NCBI GenBank assembly: GCA_017940895.1
Contig: JAGAXM010000011.1
Location: forward strand, 23,639 to 87,638
Reading direction: 5' to 3'
Source of the DNA: Clostridiales bacterium
GTDB lineage: Bacteria > Bacillota > Clostridia > Saccharofermentanales > Saccharofermentanaceae
Length of the DNA: 64,000 nucleotides
In this document: piece after piece, positions 35,539-45,627 of the stretch
How positions within the stretch are numbered: position 1 is the first letter of the stretch
Layout: each line of letters begins with the position of its first letter
The notes under the pieces: model-generated
Database searches by the model: none
What the model was told of the DNA's origin: nothing
What the model saw: the letters and a program-made list of their open reading frames with translations, nothing else
Program-made: the position numbers and the translations under genes

Positions 35539-37926
35539 TTACTTGATCTTAACAGGCTTAACCTTCCAGATCTCGTCAGCATACTCCTGGATCGTACGGT
35601 CGGAGGAGAATCTGCCGGAATTAGCGATGTTGAGCCAGCACTTCTTAGCCCATCCGAGCTCGTCCTTGTAATCCTTGTACAGACGGTCACGAGTCTTTCT
35701 GTAATCGTCGAAGTCGCCGAGTACATAGTAAGGATCGCCGGGCTGCCAGTTGTCGCCGTAGATGAGACCGTTGTAGAGGTCTCTGAACATGCCTGTGCCC
35801 TCATCGTTGAATGTGCCGTCGATCAGGCGATCGAGAGCCTTCTTGAGGCCGGGGATGTTCTCATACTGCCACTGAGGATTGTAGTAAGCCTTTGTAGCCG
35901 CCATATCCTGAGCACGGCATCCGAAGATATAGATGTTGTCCATACCGACGGACTCGGAGATCTCAACGTTAGCGCCGTCCATAGTACCGAGTGTAACGGC
36001 ACCGTTCATCATGAACTTCATGTTACCTGTACCGGAAGCCTCGAGACCTGCTGTGGAGATCTGCTCGGATACGTCTGCTGCAGGGAAGAGCTTCTCACCG
36101 TTAGATACGTTGTAGTTCTCTACGAATACGACCTTGAGCTTCTTGTTGACCTTGGGATCAGACTCGATGAGCTTCGCGATCTCGTTGATGAACTTGATGA
36201 TAGCCTTAGCTCTGAAGTATCCGGGAGCAGCCTTGGCACCGAAGATAATGGTTACCGGAGGCATATCGAGCTTCGGATTCTCCTTGATACGGTCATAGAG
36301 GTTAAGAGCATAGAGAGCGTTGAGGAGCTGTCTCTTGTACTCATGGAGTCTCTTGATCTGGATATCGTATACGGAATCAGGGTTAAGCTTAACGCCCTGC
36401 TTCTTCTCGAGGTAATCGGCAAGTGTAGCCTTCTGAGCTCTCTTAACTTCGAGGAATCTCTTAAGAACCTTCTCGTCGTCAGCGAACTTCTCGAGTTCCT
36501 TAAGATCGTCGAGATGTGTTACCCAGTGATCGCTGCCGAGAAGCTCCGTAATGAGAGCTGCAAGCTCGGGGTTACATGTACGAAGCCATCTTCTGGGCGT
36601 TACACCGTTAGTCTTATTGGAGAACTTCTCAGGATAGATCTCGTACCAATCCTTAAGTGTCTCAGCCTTGAGGATGTCTGTGTGGAGCGCAGCAACGCCG
36701 TTAACGGAATGAGAACCGTAAACTGCGAGCCAAGCCATCTGGATCTTACCGTCGGACAGAGGGCTCATACGGTCGATAACGTCTGAATACAGACCGGACT
36801 CGTACATCTGAGCTCTGAACTGGTTGTTGATACCCTCGATGATCTCGTAGATTCTCGGGAAGAGGAATCTGAAGATGGAGATATCCCATCTCTCGAGAGC
36901 CTCCTGCATTACAGTGTGGTTTGTATAGCAGAATGTATCCTTTGTGATCTCCCATGCGTCTTCCCACTTGATGCCGTTCTCATCTACGAGAAGTCTCATA
37001 AGCTCGGGAATACCGATAACAGGGTGAGTATCGTTAAGCTGGATTACATTGTACTTAGCGAAATCATGGAGATCGTCGCCGTGAGCCTTCTTATACTTTC
37101 TGATGATATCCTGCAGTGAAGCGGATACGAAGAAGTACTGCTGTCTTACACGCAGAACCTTACCGTCGTAAGAAGAATCGTTAGGATAGAGAACTCTCCA
37201 GATATCCTGAACTCTGTTTCTCTCGATAACAGCGTCGTCGAATCTCTGTGAGTTAAAGAGATTAAAGTCGAACTCCTGAGCAGGCTCAGCCTTCCAAAGT
37301 CTCAGAAGATTGATGTTCTTTGTGCCGTAACCTGTGATAGGAAGATCATAAGGAACAGCCCATACGTCCATGTCGTTGTAGTGGACCTTAACCTTACGGT
37401 CGTATCTGGGCAGTGTGAAAGGATAGCCGTGCTCCATCCAGGAATCCGGATACTCCTTCTGGAAACCGTTCTCGATCTGCTGACGGAAGAGTCCGTAACG
37501 GTAGAGGATTCCGTAACCGTCAACGGGGAGGTTTAGCGTTGCACATGAATCCATGAAGCATGCTGCAAGTCTTCCGAGACCGCCGTTACCGAGTGAAGGA
37601 TCCGTCTCTTCCTCGAGGATGTCGGTAAGATTCATACCGAAGTTATCCATAGCCTCCTTAGCCTGATCATAGATACCGAGGTTAACGAGGTTGTTAAGAA
37701 GTGATCTTCCCTCAAGGAACTCAGCTGAAAGGTAGTGAGCCTGTCTCTCGGGCAGATATGTTCTTCTGGTAGCTAGAAAATCATCAGAAATGAGTTCTAC
37801 TACAGTCTTTGACAGTGCTTCCCAATAATCGGAAGGCGTAGCTTCTTCAAGGGGAAGTCCCGTGCTGGCTCTCATATGAGCCTGCATCTTCTCTTCAAGC
37901 AACTTAGCTGTTATATTCTTGGCCAT
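35539..37926 (-). CDS. glgP: Glycogen/maltodextrin phosphorylase
   Basis: A 795-residue enzyme releasing glucose-1-phosphate from alpha-1,4-glucans with pyridoxal phosphate. The N-terminal GGLGRLAACFMDS, the catalytic region and the PLP-binding site EASGTGNMKFMMNGAVTLGT with the Schiff-base Lys are clear. The first Met with a ribosome site (AGGAGGG) is at 37926; the extra 22 codons before it are not supported. It has its own promoter and terminator, so it is a single-gene unit. Its presence indicates glycogen or maltodextrin storage and use. Confidence 0.97.
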   Translation of the reverse strand: MAKNITAKLLEEKMQAHMRASTGLPLEEATPSDYWEALSKTVVELISDDFLATRRTYLPERQAHYLSAEFLEGRSLLNNLVNLGIYDQAKEAMDNFGMNLTDILEEETDPSLGNGGLGRLAACFMDSCATLNLPVDGYGILYRYGLFRQQIENGFQKEYPDSWMEHGYPFTLPRYDRKVKVHYNDMDVWAVPYDLPITGYGTKNINLLRLWKAEPAQEFDFNLFNSQRFDDAVIERNRVQDIWRVLYPNDSSYDGKVLRVRQQYFFVSASLQDIIRKYKKAHGDDLHDFAKYNVIQLNDTHPVIGIPELMRLLVDENGIKWEDAWEITKDTFCYTNHTVMQEALERWDISIFRFLFPRIYEIIEGINNQFRAQMYESGLYSDVIDRMSPLSDGKIQMAWLAVYGSHSVNGVAALHTDILKAETLKDWYEIYPEKFSNKTNGVTPRRWLRTCNPELAALITELLGSDHWVTHLDDLKELEKFADDEKVLKRFLEVKRAQKATLADYLEKKQGVKLNPDSVYDIQIKRLHEYKRQLLNALYALNLYDRIKENPKLDMPPVTIIFGAKAAPGYFRAKAIIKFINEIAKLIESDPKVNKKLKVVFVENYNVSNGEKLFPAADVSEQISTAGLEASGTGNMKFMMNGAVTLGTMDGANVEISESVGMDNIYIFGCRAQDMAATKAYYNPQWQYENIPGLKKALDRLIDGTFNDEGTGMFRDLYNGLIYGDNWQPGDPYYVLGDFDDYRKTRDRLYKDYKDELGWAKKCWLNIANSGRFSSDRTIQEYADEIWKVKPVKIK

Positions 37927-37954
37927 AACGACCCTCCTAATAAAAACTGCACCT

Positions 37955-37983
37955 ATTTTAACTAATACGGGCGGACAGGTCAA
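37955..37983 (-). promoter_or_regulatory. Promoter for glgP
   Basis: TTGACC, 17 bases, TAAAAT on the minus strand, 29 bases before the ATG. Confidence 0.65.
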
Positions 37984-38099
37984 TTTGAACAAATGTCCAA
38001 AGTGTAAATTATATAATATCTACAAATTAAGTTGATAATACGCGCTTCCTATATTAAACTTTATTAAATATAAAGGAATTCAAAAGGCGGACGATATAA

Positions 38100-38987
38100 A
38101 TGAGTTTTTGGGCGGCAGCAATGGTTGCGGCACTGGTCGGTGCGATAGTCGGGTATTCACAGACATTTGTTTTCGCGAAGATACCCGAGAAATGGCTTCA
38201 GGACTACGGTGTCAAGGAGACAGACCCCGATTTCCGCTTAAGTAAGAGAATGAAGCTCGTACCCCACGGAGTGCTCTCTGCGCTGTTCTGCGCGGTCATC
38301 TACACGCTTTTCACGGTCGTTTGCTTCAATGTTTACGTCAATCCCCCCGCTTGCTTCCATATTATCGCGATGTTCCTCGCGACTCCCGTCATCGTTATCG
38401 TCATGATGTCGGACAGACTTAACAGGATCATCCCCGACGAGTGCTCGATCGCGCTCGCTCTTATCGGCATTTTCCTGCTCATAGGCGACTTCTTTGAGAG
38501 AGACGTGTGGTTCACGGAGCAGGCTGCATGGTACATTCCGCTTCTTAACAGGGTTCTCGCGGCTTTGGTAGGCGGCGGCGTGCTCTTCCTTATCAACTTC
38601 ATCTGCCTGACCTTTCTCGGCAAGGACGGCATGGGTCAGGGCGACATGAAGCTTCTTGCCGCATGCGGTCTCATCACGGGCTGCTACGGTCTCGTCGTCG
38701 TCATCTACGTCGGCATCATCACGGCACTGTTCTTCGCGGTACCGCTTCTTATCAGAAAGTACAGAAGGATCGCCGCCGAGAAGAAGGAGATCGCAGAAGC
38801 AGAGGACCCGGGCGCGAAAAGACGCGAGATCGCCAAGCGCAAGTCCCAGATCCACTTCGCAGACGATCCCGACTACCTCGCATTCGGACCCTTCCTTGCA
38901 CTCGGAACTGCCGTATATATGGCTCTCGAGCCTTACTTCGCATCACAGATGCTCGGTTACTTAGAACTGTTCGAGCTGGCATTCTGA
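38100..38987 (+). CDS. Prepilin peptidase-like (A24) aspartic membrane protease
   Basis: A 295-residue polytopic protein with about seven or eight hydrophobic segments. The two aspartates of the A24 family are in DRLNRIIPDE (near residue 103) and GMGQGDMKLL (GxGD, near 185). It lacks the Cys-containing methyltransferase domain of dual-function PilD. Near the C-terminus is a charged cytoplasmic loop (residues 220-255). No pilin or secretion genes lie nearby, so its substrate is probably elsewhere in the genome. The next gene follows after one base. Confidence 0.83.
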   Translation: MSFWAAAMVAALVGAIVGYSQTFVFAKIPEKWLQDYGVKETDPDFRLSKRMKLVPHGVLSALFCAVIYTLFTVVCFNVYVNPPACFHIIAMFLATPVIVIVMMSDRLNRIIPDECSIALALIGIFLLIGDFFERDVWFTEQAAWYIPLLNRVLAALVGGGVLFLINFICLTFLGKDGMGQGDMKLLAACGLITGCYGLVVVIYVGIITALFFAVPLLIRKYRRIAAEKKEIAEAEDPGAKRREIAKRKSQIHFADDPDYLAFGPFLALGTAVYMALEPYFASQMLGYLELFELAF

Positions 38988-38988
38988 T

Positions 38989-39987
38989 ATGGGAGATAAC
39001 AAAGAGAACATCCCCGCACTTGCGATATTAAAGCATAATTTCGGCAGACCTCATGTCATGACATGGGGGTGGGCGGTAATGCTCATGTCTCTTATAACTC
39101 TCGCCGTATTCGGCTTGAGATGCTTTCTTAACGATCCTGATTTCCTGTTCCCCGCGACATCCATAGTCGGATGCTCGGCGCTTCTCATCCTCGAGACGCT
39201 GTGCGTGCTCGTATTTCCTGCCGTTCTGTGCTCGAGAGGCATCGAAGATCAGACCGGAGGCTATTACACGGGCATCGGCACGCTTATCCTCTCGCTTATC
39301 TCGGGCATCCCGCTCATGATGATCAGGATCCCGCTGTACAACATAATGGCGTGGGTTACATTAAGATTAGGCGGCAAGTCGGTCTATCCCGTATTCTTCC
39401 ACGCAGATCCGACTTCGAATTACGCGACGGCGCTTACGATCCTGTCGGACAACATCATTCCCGCTTTCGGCATCGCGCTGTTCTTCTTCGGCTTCCTGTG
39501 GACACGCTTCAAGAGCACGGACAGATTTCAGGCTTATGTGGTTATCACCGCCGTTTTCGTGCTGTTCTCGATGGATTACACTTCTGTACTCGCGCTCATC
39601 GCGACCGGCATCTGGTGCTGCTATTTAAGATCGCGTGTGCACAATATGTGGGGGCCTTTCCTGTGCCTTATCTCCATGAAACTGTCGGAGATGCTGCTGC
39701 CGGGCACCCTGTCGCGCATCGATATCTTTGAAGTGCAGACATATGCCGACATCGGTTCCACTTACTTCTACTCTTCCCTGCCGTCTTTCTTCATGGGCAT
39801 GGTCCTGATCCTGTTCTTCATAAGGATGCTCGACTCATTCTCCATATCAGTAAGACACGAGATCACGGGAAGCGAGTACGATGAATCGATCCCTGCCTTT
39901 GACAAAAGCATTAATCTGTCTTTATTATTGACATTAGCAGCGTTTATCACGCTGTGGGTCCTTATACTTAAAGGAGTTTACCTGTGA
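38989..39987 (+). CDS. Polytopic membrane protein of unknown function
   Basis: A 332-residue protein with eight or nine hydrophobic segments and a short loop SVRHEITGSEYDESIPAFDK near the end. It starts 1 base after the prepilin peptidase gene and its stop overlaps the GTG start of the next gene, so it is the middle gene of a three-gene operon. I recognise no domain. Confidence 0.75.
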   Translation: MGDNKENIPALAILKHNFGRPHVMTWGWAVMLMSLITLAVFGLRCFLNDPDFLFPATSIVGCSALLILETLCVLVFPAVLCSRGIEDQTGGYYTGIGTLILSLISGIPLMMIRIPLYNIMAWVTLRLGGKSVYPVFFHADPTSNYATALTILSDNIIPAFGIALFFFGFLWTRFKSTDRFQAYVVITAVFVLFSMDYTSVLALIATGIWCCYLRSRVHNMWGPFLCLISMKLSEMLLPGTLSRIDIFEVQTYADIGSTYFYSSLPSFFMGMVLILFFIRMLDSFSISVRHEITGSEYDESIPAFDKSINLSLLLTLAAFITLWVLILKGVYL

Positions 39988-41201
39988 ACGATCACGAGAG
40001 ATATATAAAAGACCGCGCGACGGTCATGAGCATCATCAAGTATCTGCTTATCGCGGCCGTATCGGCTCTGCTTATTTTCTTCGCGTTAAGAGTTGTATCC
40101 GTTCTCATTCCTTTCCTTATAGGTTTCCTTCTGGCAAGGACTGCGCATGCCATTGCCACCCCCATAAATCAGTTCAAAGGAAGGAAGCATGCGCTCAGCT
40201 TAAAGCGCAAGAAGAGAACAGAGAAGATCATCTACGGTTTCCTTGTCGTCATTATATTATTAGCCGCAGCTTACGGCATCTTCTCCCTCATCGGTCAGAT
40301 CATGCGTGCTTTCGCTTCACTGCAGAATTACGCCGCTGACTTCTCCGACACGGGCAAGCTGTGGGATGCGCTGCAGAAGATATCCGAGAGCAACGGCGGC
40401 ATCATCAAGGACTCCTTCATCGAGACCATCATGGCTAATATCAACCAGATCCAGGTCAGCATTATGGAGCAGATCCCGGATGTATTGAGCAAGACAGTTA
40501 CGTCCCTGTGGAGCATCATCGGCAACATTCCTTACGGCATCTTCGTTGTCATCAGCGTCTTCATGAGCGGCTACTACTTCATAAGCGACGGTCCCACGGT
40601 TCTCAAGGGCTATATGAAGACCGTTCCGAACCACACATTCAGAAGAACTTCGATCGAACTTATCAACAACCTTTCCGTTACATTGTTCAGAGCTTTGGGC
40701 GGATATCTGTTGCTGCTTTTGATCACCATGCTCGAATCATGGATCGCCTTCAGACTTGCGAACGTCGAGTACGCACTTGTACTTGCACTTGTAACAGCAA
40801 TCCTGGACTTCCTGCCGGTCCTCGGCATCTCCGCTACTATGTGGCCGGTCATCATCTACTGTGCATTACATGACAACATCCAGGGCGCGATCATTATCAT
40901 CATCGCGATGGCCATCATGACCGTCATCAGAAGATTCATCGAACCTGCGATCCTCGGCAAGAGCCTGCACCTGCACCCTCTCATGATGCTTATCTCCATG
41001 GCTTTGGGTGTCTATGTCTGGGGTGCGATCGGATTCCTGTTAGGACCTGTCGTATTCATTATCTTGCTCGATGTATTCAAGGTCTTCGGTCTCGACAAGA
41101 AACTTCAGAAGTTCCTGTCACTCGTATTGACCAAATTCATGAATAACGACGACGATGATAATAAAAATGGGGAGAATACTGTTACAGCCGAGGAGAAGTA
41201 A
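39984..41201 (+). CDS. AI-2E family permease (YtvI/PerM-like)
   Basis: A 405-residue membrane protein with about eight hydrophobic segments. The central extracellular-type region has many amphipathic helices (residues 100-170), and the C-terminal half has the family pattern ALVTAILDFLPVLGISATMWPVI then RRFIEPAILGKSLHLHPLMMLISMALG. In sporulating relatives the YtvI branch works in sporulation; other members export small molecules or Na+. The start is GTG at 39984 with AAAGGAG, overlapping the previous stop as GTGA. Confidence 0.88.
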   Translation: MNDHERYIKDRATVMSIIKYLLIAAVSALLIFFALRVVSVLIPFLIGFLLARTAHAIATPINQFKGRKHALSLKRKKRTEKIIYGFLVVIILLAAAYGIFSLIGQIMRAFASLQNYAADFSDTGKLWDALQKISESNGGIIKDSFIETIMANINQIQVSIMEQIPDVLSKTVTSLWSIIGNIPYGIFVVISVFMSGYYFISDGPTVLKGYMKTVPNHTFRRTSIELINNLSVTLFRALGGYLLLLLITMLESWIAFRLANVEYALVLALVTAILDFLPVLGISATMWPVIIYCALHDNIQGAIIIIIAMAIMTVIRRFIEPAILGKSLHLHPLMMLISMALGVYVWGAIGFLLGPVVFIILLDVFKVFGLDKKLQKFLSLVLTKFMNNDDDDNKNGENTVTAEEK

Positions 41202-41209
41202 TTCAGGCT

Positions 41210-42472
41210 TCACGCCATCGGTGAGATGCCGCCGTCTTTATCTCCGTCACGACTTAAGAAAGTAAGCTCGGGAAGGTCTGTCTCACGGTCGAAAACAACA
41301 TCAAATTCAGTCCCCGGATGCGGCACGCTGTCAAGTCTGCTGCCGTCCTTATCCATTATGGAAATGACCTTAAGAGGAGCCTCGTAGCCCACGGGCTTCA
41401 ACACATTAAGAGTATCGCCTGCATAGAGCTTATTCTTCTGCACAGCTCTGAAGGAACCGTCGGGATTCTTTCCCGTGATCTGCGCCACTACAAAAGCGGG
41501 CTTAACGTATGTCCTGTCGAGCGCGACCTTCGCGTCGTCCGACGGAGAATCGTAGAAGAAACCCGTGTCGTAATCGCGGTGCGTCAGCTTTTCGAGAAGG
41601 TCGGGCCACGCGGGATCAACCTTCCAGCCTTCAGGGTCCTTAAGATACAGATCCACAGCCTCGCGGTAGACCTTCGCCGTTACCGCGGCGTAGTAGTCGC
41701 CCTTGATGCGTCCCTCTATCTTAAGCGAGTCAACACCCGCATCGACGAGGTCCGGGATGTGCTCAATCATAGAAAGATCCTTGGAGCTTAAGATGTACGT
41801 TCCGCGCTCGTCCTGCTCTATCGGCAAAGCCTCATCGGGGCGCTTCTCCTCGACGAGTGAATAACCCCAGCGGCAAGGCTGTGCGCACGCACCTCCGTTC
41901 GAGCGGCGTCCCGTAAAGTAATTAGACAGGATGCAGCGACCCGAATACGAGATGCACATCGCGCCATGCACGAACGCCTCGAGCTCGAGGTCGGACGGGA
42001 TATTATTTCTTATCTGCTTTATGTCGGAAAGAGACAGTTCGCGCGCGAGAACTATACGGCGCGCACCCTGCTCATACCAGAATTTACATGCGTCGGAATT
42101 GGTCGTGGAAGCCTGCGTCGAGATATGGATCTCGAGATCGGGAGCAACTCTCTTAACATGCACGAAGATTCCGGGATCACTTACGAGTACTGCATCGGCA
42201 TGAGCCTCATGTGCAACGAAGTCGATCTCGTCATCGATCACCTTCATGTCAGCCTCGAGGCCCATGATATTCATCGTGACATAGCACTTAACGCCGCGCT
42301 CGTGGGCATAGGCAATACATGACTTCATATCGTCGTGATCGAAGTTGTCGGAGAATGTACGAAGTCCGAATCTTTTGCCCGCCATATATACGGCATCGCA
42401 GCCATAAGCGATAGCTGTCTTGAGCTTCTCCGGAGAGCCCGCGGGGGACAGTACTTCGGGACGGCGGCTCAT
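41210..42472 (-). CDS. Peptidase U32 family protein (TrhP/YegQ-like)
   Basis: A 420-residue protein. It starts PEVLSPAGSPEKLKTAIAYGCDAVYMAGKRFG, and contains the U32 signature EAFVHGAMCISYSGRCILSN with the later CAQPCRW. Members are now linked to prephenate-dependent hydroxylation of tRNA uridine-34 (TrhP) rather than proteolysis. Conserved Cys residues could hold an iron-sulphur cluster. The ATG overlaps the mltG stop, with AGGAGG inside mltG, so translation is coupled. Confidence 0.9.
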   Translation of the reverse strand: MSRRPEVLSPAGSPEKLKTAIAYGCDAVYMAGKRFGLRTFSDNFDHDDMKSCIAYAHERGVKCYVTMNIMGLEADMKVIDDEIDFVAHEAHADAVLVSDPGIFVHVKRVAPDLEIHISTQASTTNSDACKFWYEQGARRIVLARELSLSDIKQIRNNIPSDLELEAFVHGAMCISYSGRCILSNYFTGRRSNGGACAQPCRWGYSLVEEKRPDEALPIEQDERGTYILSSKDLSMIEHIPDLVDAGVDSLKIEGRIKGDYYAAVTAKVYREAVDLYLKDPEGWKVDPAWPDLLEKLTHRDYDTGFFYDSPSDDAKVALDRTYVKPAFVVAQITGKNPDGSFRAVQKNKLYAGDTLNVLKPVGYEAPLKVISIMDKDGSRLDSVPHPGTEFDVVFDRETDLPELTFLSRDGDKDGGISPMA

Positions 42473-43680
42473 CAGCCTGCCTCCTGGTAAGTCTCAGACG
42501 TATCAACACCTGCAGCTTCAGCCGCAGCCTGGGCAGCCTCCTCGGCCTGTCTTGCCTCCCAGTTAGCCTGGAATGTCGCGACGTTATTCTCATGCTCTGC
42601 AAGAGTAACTGCGAACAGAGTCCCGCCGTAGCCGTCGGCACAGAAATACATATAGTTCGAGTTCGGCTCCGGATAGAGAGCTGCCTGTATCGCATCCTGA
42701 CCGGGCATGCAGATAGGTCCCGGCGGAAGTCCCTGATACATATATGTGTTATAAGGGCTGTCGAGCGAGATGTCGTCCGCTGTAAGGAAGAGGTCGGGAT
42801 CAAGTCCGTTCATTCTTCTTATGAAGTTGACGGTCGCGTCGGATCCTAAGTAATGCATGCTCTCGTCAGACGAATTCATTCTGTTTCTGAATACGGATGA
42901 GATATACATCATGTCGGTCATGTTCGAAGACTCGGCCTGGATGATGGATGCGAGCGTCATGATCTGATCCATCGACATTCCGAGGGACTCCGCACGCTCG
43001 TAGTACTCGTCGTAGAGCTTATTCTCCGTGTTATTAAGCATAGTGGAGATGATCGTCTCCGCACTCGCATTAACGTCGAACTCATATGTATCCGGGAACA
43101 GGTAGCCCGACAGGACGTGGTCTCTTCCCTCGACAAGTTCGATCTGCGATACGAAGCGGTAGTCCGTAAACAGGTTCGGGCTGTCCATGCACTCGTCCAT
43201 CTCCTCGTCGGAGAATGTAAGTCCCGCCTCGTGGAGCTTGACCTTCATCTCTTCGTAGGTAATACCCTCCGGGAACGTGACGGTAACGCTTACGGATCTC
43301 TGCGTCAGAAGGAACATGATCTCATCGTAGTCGAGGCCCTGCAGCAGATAGTGTGTACCGGCCTGGTACGCGCCGTCGAAGCCGTTGACCTTGGACAGCA
43401 GTGAGAACATGAATGTGTTATCTATAAGACCCAGCTCGAACAACTGATCCGCGATATCCGACGTCATGTCACCGGTTCTGATGACAAAAGGAATGGCTCC
43501 CTCAGTGTTCATGTCCACCTTAAAGGAGCCGTCTTCAATACTCGCCTCGAGGGCGGTAAATCTTTCTTCCTGTGTAATTACGTAATTGTAGCCTACATAA
43601 ACGCCCATGATCGCGAATGACACGAGCAGGAGCAGGATTATAAGTATATGAACTACAAACTTAAGCTTCTTTGGCAGCAT
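42472..43680 (-). CDS. mltG: Endolytic murein transglycosylase MltG
   Basis: A 402-residue membrane-anchored lytic transglycosylase that cuts nascent glycan strands and helps set their length. There is one N-terminal membrane helix (about 10-30), a LysM-like region (IRTGDMTSDIADQLFELGLI), and the YceG catalytic domain with the key Glu in SIIQAESSN and GLPPGPICMPGQDAI. An Ala/Glu-rich tail follows. The start lies inside the end of typA (20-base overlap). Confidence 0.94.
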   Translation of the reverse strand: MLPKKLKFVVHILIILLLLVSFAIMGVYVGYNYVITQEERFTALEASIEDGSFKVDMNTEGAIPFVIRTGDMTSDIADQLFELGLIDNTFMFSLLSKVNGFDGAYQAGTHYLLQGLDYDEIMFLLTQRSVSVTVTFPEGITYEEMKVKLHEAGLTFSDEEMDECMDSPNLFTDYRFVSQIELVEGRDHVLSGYLFPDTYEFDVNASAETIISTMLNNTENKLYDEYYERAESLGMSMDQIMTLASIIQAESSNMTDMMYISSVFRNRMNSSDESMHYLGSDATVNFIRRMNGLDPDLFLTADDISLDSPYNTYMYQGLPPGPICMPGQDAIQAALYPEPNSNYMYFCADGYGGTLFAVTLAEHENNVATFQANWEARQAEEAAQAAAEAAGVDTSETYQEAG

Positions 43681-45511
43681 CTTTCTTCTTAGCTTCGGCC
43701 TTGAGACGCTGGTCGGTATTGAGGATCTTCTTTCTCAGTCTGATGCTCTTCGGAGTTACCTCGCAAAGCTCATCATCCTCAACAAATTCGAGGCACTGCT
43801 CAAGGCTGAAATTAAGAGGAGGTGTAAGACGCATTGCATCATCACTTCCGGCTGCACGCATGTTGGTTACATGCTTCTTCTTACATACGTTTACGGTGAT
43901 ATCCTCGGGCTTCGGATTGATACCGACGATCATACCTTCGTAAACTTCCGTGCCGGCACCTATGAGAAGGTTTCCTCTGTCCTGTGCGTTGTAAAGACCG
44001 TAGGTCATAGCCGTGCCGCTTTCGAACGCTACGAGGACGCCATGTGAGCGTGTCGCGATCTGTCCCGCGACCGGCTCATAGCCGCTGATTATGGAGTTCA
44101 TTATACCATTGCCCTTAGTGTCGGTCAAAAACTCGGTACGGTATCCGATGAGTCCTCTGGAAGGGATATTGAACTCAAGTCTTGTGTATCCCTTTGACGG
44201 AGGAAGCATGTTCTTCATCTCTGCCTTACGGCTTCCGAGTTTCTCGATTACAGCACCTACAAACTCCTCGGGAACGTCGATTACGAGGTCCTCATAAGGC
44301 TCGCACAATACGCCGTCGATCTCCTTCATGATAACCTTAGGCTTACTTACCTGGAGCTCGTAGCCCTCTCTTCTCATCTCTTCGATGAGGATGGAAAGAT
44401 GGAGCTCTCCTCTTCCCTTTACGATGAAGGACTCTGTCGTATCCGTCTCTTCAACTCTCATGGAAACGTTGGTCTCGATCTCTTTAAAGAGTCTGTCTCT
44501 TAAGTGACGTGAAGTAACAAACTTACCCTCCTGACCTGCGAAAGGAGAATCGTTAACGGAGAATGTCATAGCGATCGTAGGCTCGTCGATCTTAACGAAA
44601 GGCAGTGCCTCGGGTGTGCTCTGGTCGCACAGTGTGTCGCCGATACCGATGTCGGAGATACCTGCAACGCAGACGATCTCACCTACGGAAGCTTCGCTTA
44701 CTTCCTGTCTGCCGAGACCGGAGAAGCGGAGAAGCTTAACAACTCTTGCGGATCTCTTGCCCTCCTGCTCGATGTTAACTACGACGCAAGGCTCGCCCTG
44801 CTTGATAGTTCCTCTCTCGACTCTTCCGATGGCGATTCTTCCAATGTAAGGATCGGAGTCGATGTTGGAAACGAGAAGCTGCATGGGAGCGTCAGGATCA
44901 CCTTCGGGGCAGGGTGTATTCTCGATGATGGTATCGAGAACGGGGCAGAAGTCTGTAGCTCTGCCTTCTGTGTAATCCTTAAGATCGAAGCAGGCAATTC
45001 CTACCTTACCGGATGAATATACGATCGGGAAGTCGAGCTGATCCTCATCGGCACCGAGCTCGATGAACAGATCGAGTACCATGTCTACAACCTGCAAAGG
45101 TCTTGCATCGGGACGGTCGATCTTGTTGATACATACGATAGGTCTCAAGCCAAGCTCGAGAGCCTTGTGAAGAACGAATCTTGTCTGGGGCATAGGTCCG
45201 TCGAATGCGTCTACTACGAGCAGAACCGCATCAACCATCTTAAGTACTCGCTCTACCTCGCCTCCGAAATCAGCGTGTCCGGGAGTATCAACAACGTTGA
45301 TCCTTATACCCTTGTAGTCGATCGCAGTGTTCTTGGCAAGGATAGTGATTCCTCTTTCCCTCTCAAGATCATTGCTGTCCATAACCTGCTCGACGATCTG
45401 CTCGTTCTCGCGGTAGATACCTGCCTGCTTGAGCATGGAGTCGACGATGGTTGTCTTACCGTGGTCAACGTGTGCGATGATAGCGACGTTTCTTAAGTTC
45501 TCGATCTTCAT
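43661..45511 (-). CDS. typA: Ribosome-associated GTPase TypA/BipA
   Basis: A 616-residue translational GTPase of the EF-G/LepA class that assists ribosome assembly under stress. G motifs are AHVDHGKTT (G1), RGITI (G2), [10 protein letters not shown] (G3), NKIDRPDA (G4) and a G5 SSGK region. Domain 2, the EF-G-like V domain and the BipA-specific C-terminal domain ([15 protein letters not shown]) follow. The start is at MKIENLRN (45511), where TTGGAG is at the right distance; a TTG 15 bases earlier is less likely. Confidence 0.97.
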   Translation of the reverse strand: MKIENLRNVAIIAHVDHGKTTIVDSMLKQAGIYRENEQIVEQVMDSNDLERERGITILAKNTAIDYKGIRINVVDTPGHADFGGEVERVLKMVDAVLLVVDAFDGPMPQTRFVLHKALELGLRPIVCINKIDRPDARPLQVVDMVLDLFIELGADEDQLDFPIVYSSGKVGIACFDLKDYTEGRATDFCPVLDTIIENTPCPEGDPDAPMQLLVSNIDSDPYIGRIAIGRVERGTIKQGEPCVVVNIEQEGKRSARVVKLLRFSGLGRQEVSEASVGEIVCVAGISDIGIGDTLCDQSTPEALPFVKIDEPTIAMTFSVNDSPFAGQEGKFVTSRHLRDRLFKEIETNVSMRVEETDTTESFIVKGRGELHLSILIEEMRREGYELQVSKPKVIMKEIDGVLCEPYEDLVIDVPEEFVGAVIEKLGSRKAEMKNMLPPSKGYTRLEFNIPSRGLIGYRTEFLTDTKGNGIMNSIISGYEPVAGQIATRSHGVLVAFESGTAMTYGLYNAQDRGNLLIGAGTEVYEGMIVGINPKPEDITVNVCKKKHVTNMRAAGSDDAMRLTPPLNFSLEQCLEFVEDDELCEVTPKSIRLRKKILNTDQRLKAEAKKKDAAKEA

Positions 45512-45627
45512 AAATTGACACTCCAAATGTTCTTTCTCAATGTGTGTTGAAAACTGCTGTATAAAAATGCCTATATTATTAAACTACTTCGCGCGCGTAT
45601 TACATATAAGACTATATGCACAAAGTT

